A stretch of 64,000 bases of DNA, from positions 2,947,568 to 3,011,567 of the forward strand of contig NZ_LT906473.1 in the NCBI RefSeq assembly GCF_900187295.1. The letters are read 5' to 3'. A program made the translations under genes and the position numbers. This document shows, in pieces, positions 1-8,500 of this stretch. Each line of letters opens with the position of its first letter. Within the stretch, counting starts at the first letter, position 1. The notes under the pieces were generated by a model, which saw only the letters and a list, made by a program, of their open reading frames with translations, was not told the origin of the DNA and did not search any database. The stretch is from Corynebacterium cystitidis. GTDB taxonomy: Bacteria > Actinomycetota > Actinomycetes > Mycobacteriales > Mycobacteriaceae.

Positions 1-80
1 TTCGCAGTCGCTACACCGACAACTCAGATAGAAAACTAAACACGGCCACAGGCACTGTGGGACCATCCGACAAACGCACG

Positions 81-103
81 CCCGGGGGAGGGGAACCCCC
101 GGG
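81..103. promoter_or_regulatory. GC-rich hairpin ahead of the mycolyltransferase gene
   Basis: Perfect 8-bp stem CCCGGGGG/CCCCCGGG (81-88 and 96-103) with a 7-nt loop, about 65 bases before the mycolyltransferase start codon. There is no T-run after it, so it may be a terminator of an upstream gene outside the window or a structure in the 5' leader. Nothing else is recognisable in bases 1-168. Confidence 0.5.
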
Positions 104-168
104 ACGCGTTGATTCGTGGACCGCCGGTGGCCCTCTGTGCACCATCAACACTTTCGAGGACAATTCTT

Positions 169-2115
169 ATGCGCTCTTCTGTACACCGTTCCCCGCGTTG
201 GGCTCGTGCTGCTCAGGCAGTGTCGATCCCCACCGTTCTGGCACTTGGCCTGTCAATTGCGCCCGCACATGCGCAAAACTTGCCCGATATGAGCTCCACT
301 ATCGGCTCCTCCGGGCTGTCTGACGGCATCCGCCCATCGGATCCGCCACAGCGCACCCCTATCGACACTGAGTACAAGCCAGAGATCGCTGGCCTGCCTG
401 AAGGTGTAGAGGTTGACCGCATCGAGTGGCTGACCAATCGCCGCGTCGCGGTGTGGGTGCAGTCCGCAGCGATGCCTGATGAGCTCATCCAAGTCCAGAT
501 CTTGCTGGCCCGCGATTGGCATTCCAACCCTGGCGCGAAGTTCCCAGAAGTATGGGCGCTCGACGGTCTGCGCGCGCGTGACGACGAATCCGGCTGGACC
601 ATCGAAACCAATATTGAGCAGTTCTACGCTGATAAAAACGTCAACGTGATCCTGCCTGTGGGCGGTGAGTCCTCTTTCTACGCTGACTGGCGCCAGCCAG
701 ACAAAGGCAAGCACTACAAGTGGGAAACCTTCCTCACTAAGGAACTGGTTCCCATCTTGGATAATGAGTTCCGCTCCAACCAGAAGCGCGCCGTCGTCGG
801 ACTGTCCATGGGGGGAACCGCCGCGATGAACCTGGCGGAACGCAACCCGTACCTCTTCGACTTCGTTGGTTCTTTCTCGGGCTACCTGGATACCACCTCC
901 AGGGGCATGCCTGAGGCGATCACCGCAGCACAACAGGATGCCGGTGGCTACAACTCCACTAAGATGTGGGGCCCGCTGTACTCGCAGGACTGGATCGACC
1001 ACGACCCGAAGCTGGGCGTAGAGGCTTTGAAGGACAAGGTTGTCTACGTCTCTGCAGGCAACGGTAAGGATGACTTCGGTCAGCCCGATTCTGTGGCTAA
1101 GGGTGCGGCCAACCCAGCGGGTGTGGGCCTTGAGGTGCTATCGCGCATGACTACCGCAACCTTCGTCGACTACGCCAAAAAGGCAGATGTCCAGCCTATT
1201 GTGAAGTACCGCCCGTCCGGCGTGCACTCCTGGGAGTACTGGCAGTTCGAGATGGCCGAGGCATGGCCACATATCGCGAATGCGCTGGAAATCCCGACGG
1301 AAGACCGTGGTGCGCAGTGTGAGCCGATCGGCGCGATCGCAGAGGCAACCGCGTCCGGCATCATTGGTTCCTGCGTGAACAACGAGTACGACGTGGCTGA
1401 CGGTGACGGCAAGGCTCAAGACTTCCGCTCCGGCACCGCGTTCTGGTCGCCGAAGACCGGCGCGCAGCCACTGTTCGGCGCCATCCTAGCCAAGTACAAC
1501 GAGCTGAACGGTCCTGCTGGCTGGCTGGGATTCCCGAAGACCGGTGAGACCGCAACACCAGACGGTAAGGGCCGCTACGTCCACTTCGAAAACGGTTCGA
1601 TTTACTGGACCCACGAAACCGGCGCATGGGCTATCCCAGGCGATATGTTTGGTGCCTGGGGCCAGAATAACTACGAGCGTGGCCACCTTGGTTACCCAAC
1701 CGGTGAGGCAGTCAAGATTGGTAAAGGCTACGTCCAACCGTTCCAGGGTGGCTTCCTCACCCGGAACCCTGATGGCTCCCACAACCTAGTCCACGGCGCC
1801 ATTGCTGCGAAGTATGGCGAGATGAACACTGCTCGGTCTGACCTGGGCTTCCCAACCTCGAACGAGATCGCGATCCGTGGTGGCGCCTTCCAGCAGTTTG
1901 AGAAGGGCAATATCTACTGGTCGCCTGAAACGGGTGCTCACGTCATTTACTACGGCGACATCTTCGACCAGTGGGGCAAGTCTGGCTGGGAGCAGGGCCC
2001 TCTGGGCTACCCCACAACGGACCTTGAGGAGATCCCAACTGGTGGCCTGACCATTGACTTCCAGAATGGCCGCATCTTCCAGATCAACGGTGTTGTTCGG
2101 GAGGAGAGGAAGTAG
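169..2115 (+). CDS. cmt1: Secreted trehalose mycolyltransferase with C-terminal LGFP repeats (Cop1/Cmt1, antigen 85 family)
   Basis: Esterase-fold enzyme that transfers mycoloyl groups between trehalose monomycolate and trehalose or arabinogalactan outside the membrane. The ATG at 169 is chosen over an ORF start 60 bases upstream because GAGGA precedes it by 8 bases and it opens directly into a signal peptide ending near APAHA-Q. The catalytic serine is in GLSMGG (Ser213) and a likely catalytic histidine in GVHSW (His353). The last ~250 residues carry four LGFP/LGYP-type repeats (LGFPKTGE, LGYPTGEA, LGFPTSNE, LGYPTTDL), which bind arabinogalactan in this family. Length 648 aa, as expected for the LGFP-fused corynebacterial form. 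It heads a cluster with the lipoprotein, lipase and fadD32-pks13-accD4, the classic mycolate locus. Sure of family; the symbol follows corynebacterial usage. Confidence 0.93.
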   Translation: MRSSVHRSPRWARAAQAVSIPTVLALGLSIAPAHAQNLPDMSSTIGSSGLSDGIRPSDPPQRTPIDTEYKPEIAGLPEGVEVDRIEWLTNRRVAVWVQSAAMPDELIQVQILLARDWHSNPGAKFPEVWALDGLRARDDESGWTIETNIEQFYADKNVNVILPVGGESSFYADWRQPDKGKHYKWETFLTKELVPILDNEFRSNQKRAVVGLSMGGTAAMNLAERNPYLFDFVGSFSGYLDTTSRGMPEAITAAQQDAGGYNSTKMWGPLYSQDWIDHDPKLGVEALKDKVVYVSAGNGKDDFGQPDSVAKGAANPAGVGLEVLSRMTTATFVDYAKKADVQPIVKYRPSGVHSWEYWQFEMAEAWPHIANALEIPTEDRGAQCEPIGAIAEATASGIIGSCVNNEYDVADGDGKAQDFRSGTAFWSPKTGAQPLFGAILAKYNELNGPAGWLGFPKTGETATPDGKGRYVHFENGSIYWTHETGAWAIPGDMFGAWGQNNYERGHLGYPTGEAVKIGKGYVQPFQGGFLTRNPDGSHNLVHGAIAAKYGEMNTARSDLGFPTSNEIAIRGGAFQQFEKGNIYWSPETGAHVIYYGDIFDQWGKSGWEQGPLGYPTTDLEEIPTGGLTIDFQNGRIFQINGVVREERK

Positions 2116-2118
2116 CTG

Positions 2119-2589
2119 GTGCGTCGACTCACACTGATCGCAATGACCCTCGCCGCAGCCTTGAGCCTGGCGGCGTGTGGTGGAGCCACGGTCGAAAGCG
2201 AGGACGTCACCTCATCGCTCAGCCCGGCACCTGCGACGGTGACCACGTCCGCGACGGAAACCACAACAGAAGACACAACCACCACACCGGTAGCGCCTCG
2301 GCCTGACCAGCCGGAAGATATCGGAGCCCGCGAGATCGGCGAAATTCCTAAGCAGGAGCCGCAGTACGCACCTGAAGAACAGGGTTTTCTCGACGAAATC
2401 GCAGAATCAAACGTTAACGTTGCCGATGTTGAAGCCCAATTGATTGGTACTGCCCGCACCATCTGCAGGGGAGACACCATCACCCGTGACGCGGTGGCAG
2501 GTCAGCTCATCGAGCAAGGCCGCACCGACCTTGACCATCAGGAAGTATCGACGCTTCTCGACGACGCCGCGCACGCCAACCTTTGCTAA
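2119..2589 (+). CDS. Small lipoprotein of the mycolate locus (DUF732-like)
   Basis: 156-aa secreted protein starting with GTG, preceded by a strong purine-rich ribosome site (GAGGAGAGGA, 8 bases upstream) that lies inside the end of the mycolyltransferase gene, 3 bases away; the two are surely co-transcribed. Signal peptide with lipobox LAAC (Cys at about residue 20), then a low-complexity Ser/Thr/Pro linker (residues 25-65), then a short C-terminal domain with two cysteines (GTARTICRG and HANLC). The pattern of an early Cys and a terminal Cys around a helical region resembles DUF732 proteins, which are secreted actinobacterial proteins of unknown function. Its place between mycolyltransferase and lipase suggests an envelope role; no enzymatic motif is seen. 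Confidence 0.8.
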   Translation: MRRLTLIAMTLAAALSLAACGGATVESEDVTSSLSPAPATVTTSATETTTEDTTTTPVAPRPDQPEDIGAREIGEIPKQEPQYAPEEQGFLDEIAESNVNVADVEAQLIGTARTICRGDTITRDAVAGQLIEQGRTDLDHQEVSTLLDDAAHANLC

Positions 2590-2604
2590 AGGAGAACGCG
2601 CGCT

Positions 2605-3531
2605 ATGCGTAAACCCGTCACAGTCGCCGCCGTGGTGATCGTCCTCGCCGTCATTGGGCTGGGCGCTTACCAATTCTTTTCCACGAAGGATCAACCGCCG
2701 GCAGATCCCGGCCCGATACAAACCCCGCAAGCGGAGCCGGCCCAACCGGACTGGTGCCCGGCGGTAGAATTTATTTCTGCGCCGGGGACGTGGGAATCGT
2801 CGGCAAGCGATGATCCCTTCAATCCACAAGCCAATCCTCACAGCTTCATGCTGTCGATAACACAGCCACTGCAGGCGGAGTACGACATCAACCACGTGCG
2901 GGTCTGGACGCTGCCGTACACCGCGCAGTTTAAAAACATTCAGTCGCCGAACGAGATGAGCTACGACGATTCCCGCAACGAGGGAACCGCCAAGCTCAAC
3001 GGCGAACTGGAGTTCATCAACAATACCTGCCCCGGAACGAAATTCATCCTGGCCGGATTCTCTCAAGGCGCTGTCATTGTCGGTGACGTCGCTACCGAGA
3101 TTGGCCAAGGTAATGGGCCTGTGGCCCCGGACAAAGTCTTGGGTGCCATCATGATCGCCGATGGGCGCCGCGAAAACGGTGTGGGTGTCAACCCCGGAGT
3201 AGAGCTAGGCGGCGTGGGGGCAGAGATTGCGCTGGAACCAGTCGAGCGCCTAGTCCAGCCGATCGTGCCTGGCGCGAGCATGCGCGGAGCCCGTGTCGGC
3301 GGGTTCGGCGAGCTGCACGACCGCGCCTACCAAATCTGCTCACCGAACGACTCGGTGTGTGACGCACCATTTGATGTGGTCAACGCGCTTGGCCGGGCTG
3401 AAGAACTGATCGCGGCGAATGGGTTGCACGCGCAGTATGCCTCAAATTCCGGGGTGATCCCAGGTACCACGGCCAACCAGTGGGTCATCGACTGGACACG
3501 TCACGCAGTCGGACAACTGCCTGCCATGTAA
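2605..3531 (+). CDS. Membrane-anchored cutinase-like lipase (Culp6/Rv3802c family)
   Basis: 308-aa alpha/beta hydrolase. An uncleaved N-terminal membrane helix (residues 6-24) is followed by a short linker and the cutinase domain. The nucleophile lies in GFSQGA (Ser153); the expected cutinase Asp and His follow in the NDSVCD segment and in GLHAQYA, with paired cysteines as in the family. Rv3802c is a phospholipase/thioesterase essential in mycobacteria and thought to tune mycolate synthesis; the same adjacency to fadD32 is conserved here (80 bases upstream). The start ATG has AAGGAGA 10 bases upstream. Role by homology and context; substrate not evident from sequence. Confidence 0.9.
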   Translation: MRKPVTVAAVVIVLAVIGLGAYQFFSTKDQPPADPGPIQTPQAEPAQPDWCPAVEFISAPGTWESSASDDPFNPQANPHSFMLSITQPLQAEYDINHVRVWTLPYTAQFKNIQSPNEMSYDDSRNEGTAKLNGELEFINNTCPGTKFILAGFSQGAVIVGDVATEIGQGNGPVAPDKVLGAIMIADGRRENGVGVNPGVELGGVGAEIALEPVERLVQPIVPGASMRGARVGGFGELHDRAYQICSPNDSVCDAPFDVVNALGRAEELIAANGLHAQYASNSGVIPGTTANQWVIDWTRHAVGQLPAM

Positions 3532-3611
3532 CATTTGGGGCACGAAACCAAGATAAATAGTAGACGTGGCCTGTCGCCACGGAGCACCTGGACTAGAAAT
3601 TAAGGAATCCC

Positions 3612-5459
3612 ATGGATCTTTCCAAGCTGATCGCGAAGTTTTATGACGAAGACGGCTCGATCACTCTCGCCCCGCAGCTCACCCTGGCCGGAATGGCCGA
3701 AATGATGTACATGGGTGACCTTCAGCTCGGCGGAGGTGAGCGCCACTGCCTGCGCTACTGGGATTACTCCGAGTCCCGCTCAGGCACCCCCGTCGATTTC
3801 AACCGCACCGAGATCAACACCCGCATCAAAGCCGTAGCAGCCCGCCTGCAGCAGGTGGGCAAAATGGGAGACCGCGTTGCCATCCTGGCCGGGAACTCGC
3901 CTGAATACATTTTCGGCTTCGTCGGCGCGCTCTACGCAGGACAAGTACCGGTTCCGCTCTATGACCCAGAGGAACCCGGCCACGGCGACCACCTGAAGTC
4001 CGTCCTCGACGACGCCGGTGTGAAGACCGTGCTGACTAATACCACCTCTGCAACCACAGTGCGCGAATACTTTTCGGAGTTGCCGTCGCGGGAACGCCCG
4101 CGTGTTGTAGCCGTCGATACGCTCCCGGATTCCCTAGCGCAGTCCTACCTCAACCCGTCGGCAACCCCGGAGGGCCAGATGGCTGCGATGATGCAAACCG
4201 AAATGCCTATCGACACCACCGCATTTTTGCAGTACACCTCGGGCTCAACCCGCAACCCGGCGGGTGTGGAGCTGACCAACCGCTCAATCTTGACAAACGT
4301 GCTGCAGATTTACGCAGGCGCGAAACTGCAAATGCCGCTGCGCTTGTCCACCTGGCTGCCACTGCACCATGACATGGGCATCATCTTGACCTTGTTTGTC
4401 ACCATCATGGGCCTGGAATTTGAGCTGATGGGGCCGCGCGACTTTGTGCAGCAGCCAAAGCGTTGGATCGACCAGCTGAACAAGCGCGATGATGACGAAG
4501 ACAAATCCATTTACACAGTGGTTCCTAACTTTGCGCTGGAATTGGCTGCCCGTTACGGCAAGCCGGCTGAGGGTGAGAAGCTTGACCTTTCGCGGGTCGA
4601 CGGCATCATCATTGGGTCTGAGCCCGTGATGGAGTCTGCGGTGGAAGCGTTTGCCGGCGTCTTTGGGGAGTATGGCCTAGACCGCAAGACGTTGCGCCCA
4701 TCCTACGGTTTGGCGGAGGCGTCCCTGCTGTTGGCCACTCCACAGACGGAGCAGCGCCCGGTGTTTACCCGCTTCGACCGCGACGAGCTGGCCAACGGTA
4801 AGGCCGTTGAAAGTGCAGACGGCGTGCCGTTCGCCTCGAATGGTCAGCCCGTATCCAACCTCTACTTCACCATTGTTGACCCAGAGACACGCGCGGAAGT
4901 GGCAGACGGTGTTGTCGGCGAGCTGTGGGCGCACGGAGAGAACATGGCCGTGGGCTACCTGGGCCGTGACGAAGAAACCACAGAGACTTTCAAGAACACG
5001 CTTGGCGCACGCTTAACGGAAGGTTCGCGTGTGGAAGGTGCACCGGACAACGGCTGGATGGCCACCGGTGACTTAGGCGTGCTGCTCGATGGCCATCTCT
5101 ACATCACCGGCCGCCTGAAAGACCTTGTGGTGATCGCCGGCCGCAACCACTACCCGCAAGACATTGAGGCCACGGTGGCCGAGGCATCCGAGCATGTACG
5201 GCCCGATTCTGTGGCGGCTTTTGCTGTGCCAGGAGATGACGTTGAAAAGCTTGTCCTGTTCGTGGAGCGTGCCGACGACGCCTCTGCCGACGGCGATGCT
5301 GCTGCGGAGGAGGCGATCCGCGAAGCTGTGACCAACATTCATGGTATTGCGCCGGAAGAGGTGCGTTTCTTCGCGCCGGGCGAGATCGCTCGCTCATCCT
5401 CGGGCAAGATTGCACGCCGGGTGAACCAAAAGAGGTACCTCGAGGCAAATCCACGGTAA
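3612..5459 (+). CDS. fadD32: Long-chain fatty acyl-AMP ligase FadD32 (FadD2)
   Basis: 615-aa adenylating enzyme that activates the meromycolic-type fatty acid as acyl-AMP and loads it onto the N-terminal ACP of Pks13. The AMP-binding signature YTSGSTRNPAG is near residue 210, the A5-type SYGLAE motif near residue 365, and the C-terminal hinge/lysine region GRLKDLVVIAGRNHYPQDIE near 500; the family's final SSGKIAR motif is present. Ribosome site AAGGAA sits 6 bases before ATG. The stop codon lies inside a 9-bp tandem repeat (see separate entry). The 120-base gap to pks13 has no clear terminator, consistent with co-transcription. Confidence 0.96.
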   Translation: MDLSKLIAKFYDEDGSITLAPQLTLAGMAEMMYMGDLQLGGGERHCLRYWDYSESRSGTPVDFNRTEINTRIKAVAARLQQVGKMGDRVAILAGNSPEYIFGFVGALYAGQVPVPLYDPEEPGHGDHLKSVLDDAGVKTVLTNTTSATTVREYFSELPSRERPRVVAVDTLPDSLAQSYLNPSATPEGQMAAMMQTEMPIDTTAFLQYTSGSTRNPAGVELTNRSILTNVLQIYAGAKLQMPLRLSTWLPLHHDMGIILTLFVTIMGLEFELMGPRDFVQQPKRWIDQLNKRDDDEDKSIYTVVPNFALELAARYGKPAEGEKLDLSRVDGIIIGSEPVMESAVEAFAGVFGEYGLDRKTLRPSYGLAEASLLLATPQTEQRPVFTRFDRDELANGKAVESADGVPFASNGQPVSNLYFTIVDPETRAEVADGVVGELWAHGENMAVGYLGRDEETTETFKNTLGARLTEGSRVEGAPDNGWMATGDLGVLLDGHLYITGRLKDLVVIAGRNHYPQDIEATVAEASEHVRPDSVAAFAVPGDDVEKLVLFVERADDASADGDAAAEEAIREAVTNIHGIAPEEVRFFAPGEIARSSSGKIARRVNQKRYLEANPR

Positions 5460-5483
5460 ACACGGTAAACACGGTAAACACGG
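5452..5483. repeat. 9-bp tandem repeat containing the fadD32 stop codon
   Basis: CACGGTAAA is repeated three times without mismatch (5452-5478) and a fourth partial copy CACGG follows. The fadD32 stop codon TAA (5457-5459) is inside the first copy; because the period is a multiple of three, every copy supplies the same in-frame TAA, so copy number changes would not alter the protein. Confidence 0.9.
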
Positions 5484-5579
5484 CACAGGTGGTGGGTCTC
5501 ATGTAATGAAGTGAGACAATGAGGCGATAGATTCTTAGTTTCCGTAATTAACAGTCGCGGAAGGAAAGGGAAGCGCCAC

Positions 5580-8500
5580 ATGACTGAACAGGAACTTGCC
5601 GATTGGATGCTCAACTGGGTATCGCAGGCGACGAGCGTGCCCGTGGCAGAACTCGACGTGAATAAACCACTCGAGTCCTTCGGTCTCGCCTCGCGTGACG
5701 CGGTAGTCCTGTCTGGAGAATTGGAAAACCTGCTCGGGCGCCAACTCGATCCCACGATCGCCTACGAGCACCCCACCATCGCAGCGTTGGCCGACTACCT
5801 GATCAATGGGCGTGACCACGATCAACCGCGCGCTATCGTGCGCGAGTACGCACGCACCACCGCCGAGTCCCCGCAGGCCCGCGACATTGCCATCATCGGC
5901 CGCGCTGGGCGCTTTCCGCAGGCAGACACCGTTGATGAGTTCTGGTCCATGCTGGTGGAAGGCCGCACGGCAACCGGGCCTTTGCCTACCGGTCGCTGGG
6001 CTGAATACAGTGCTGACCCGGTGATGGGCAAGAAAATTGCAGAACAAAACACCACCGGTGGGTACTTCGATGACATCGCCAGCTTCGATAACGAATTCTT
6101 TGGGCTCAGCCCCGTCGAAGCCGAAAACATGGACCCACAGCAGCGCATCGCACTCGAATTGACGTGGCAGGCGTTAGAAGACGCGCATCTTCCCGCCAAC
6201 CAGTTGCGCGGCGAATCCGTCGGCGTGTTTTTGGGTTCGTCGAACTTTGACTACGGCATGCTGGTGACCTCCGACCCCGCTGAGGCGCACCCCTACGCGC
6301 TGACCGGCACTTCCAGCGCTATCATCCCGAACCGCGTGTCTTATGCCTTCGACTTCCGCGGCCCCTCCGTCAGCGTGGACACCGCATGCTCCTCGTCGCT
6401 GGTGGCGGTGCATCACGCCGTCCGTGCGCTGCGTGATGGTGAAGCCGACGTTGCCGTAGCTGGCGGCGTCAACATCATGTCCAACCCGTTCGTCTCCACG
6501 GCATTCGGCGAGCTCGGCGTGATCAGCCCCACCGGCGCTATCCACGCGTTTTCCGACGACGCCGACGGATTTGTCCGCGCGGACGCAGCAGGCGTTCTCA
6601 TCCTGAAACGCGTTGAGGACGCGCTTGCCGACGGCGACACCATCCTCGGCGTGATCAAGGGTACAGCCACCAACTCTGACGGCCACTCGAACGGGCTGAC
6701 CGCACCCAACCCGGAAGCACAAGTAGATGTGCTGCGACGGGCTTACGCCGATGCAGACGTGGACCCGACAACGGTGGATTATGTCGAAGCGCACGGCACC
6801 GGCACCATCCTGGGCGACCCCATTGAGACCACCGCGTTAGGCGAAGTATTGGGTACCGGCCGAGAGATGAAACACCCCACGCTGCTGGGCTCCGCGAAGT
6901 CTAATATCGGCCACTCCGAGTCCGCAGCGGGTGCTGTGGCACTGATCAAAGTGATCGAGGCGCTGAACCACGACATTATTCCGCCAAGCGCGAACTTCAC
7001 CGCCCCCAACCGCTATATCGACTTCGACGCGCAGCGCCTCGAGGTAGTAGAAGACGCCCGCGAATGGCCCAAGTACTCTGGCCGCCGCATCGCTGGTGTG
7101 TCCGGCTTCGGCTTCGGAGGTACCAACGCCCACATCGTGGTCACAGACTTTGATCCTTCCGATTACAGCGACGTCGCGGGCGGTGAGCGAGTCCTTCCAT
7201 TCAGCGACGGAGCCTGCGACGTCGCTCCTCTCCCAGTATCTGGGCTGCTGCCGTCTCGTCGTAAAGCGGCCGCGGCAGCACTGGCAGACTTCCTTGAAGG
7301 CCGCGCGGACGAGGACTTAGTCCCCGTCGCCCGTTCCCTGGCAGGGCGCAACCATGGCCGCTCACGCGCAGTGGTGCAGGCGAAATCCGTCAGCGAGGCT
7401 GTTAAGCGCTTGCGTCAGGTCGCCGACGGTAAAGTGTCCGTTGGAATCGCCGTCGCCGACAGCCCCTCGACTGCGGGGCCCGTGTTTGTGTACTCGGGTT
7501 TCGGCTCGCAGCACCGCAAGATGGTGAAAAAGCTCGTTGAGGTCTCACCGTTTTTCCGGCAGCGCATGGAGGAACTGGACAAGCACGTCGATTGTGAAGC
7601 CGGCTGGTCCATGCTGGACATCGTGCGTGACGACGAGCAAACCTACGACACCAACACCGCACAAGTAACCATCACCGCCATCCAAATCGCCGTCACCGAC
7701 TTGCTAGCAGAACTAGGCATTAAACCTGCTGCCGTAGCAGGCATGAGCATGGGCGAGATCGCCGCAGCCTACACAGCCGGCGGTATCAGCGACGCCGATG
7801 CCATGCGGATTGCGTGCCACCGCGCCCGCCTCATGGGAGAAGGCGAAGAAATGACGGCCGACACCCCACAAGAAGGTGCGATGGCCGTTGTGGAACTCAC
7901 ACGTGAGGCGCTGGCAGAATTCGTCGAAAAGCATGAAGACGCCGTCGGCATCGAACCAGCCGTCTATGCAGGCCCCGGCATGACCACCGTTGGCGGGCCC
8001 GTGGCCGCCGTGGACTACCTCGTGGCAGCACTCGAGCAAGAAGGTAAGTTCGCGCGCAAGATGCGGGTGCGTGGTGCCGGACACACCTCGGCACTGGACC
8101 CGATCATGGGAGAACTCGGCTTCGAGATCGCAGGGGTCAAAGCAACACCGCTGCAGATACCGCTGTTTAGCTCCGTGGAACGCGGCCATGTGTTTCAGCC
8201 GGGCGAGGTGGTGCATGATGATCAGTACTTCCTTACCATGACCCGCCAGCCGGTCTACTTCCAAGACGCCATCGAGAAAGCATTCGAGGCTGGCCACACC
8301 ACCCTGGTGGAGGTCTGCCCAAACCCCGTGGCCATCATGGGCATGATGAATACAGCCTTCGCCGCAGGCAAGCCCGACGCGCAGCTGCTGTACACCATGA
8401 AACGCAAGGAAGACGAGGTGGAATCACTTATCGATCTTGCCGCCAAGCTTTATGTGCACGGCCAGGACGTGGACTGGAACAAAATCTACGGCGCAGGCGA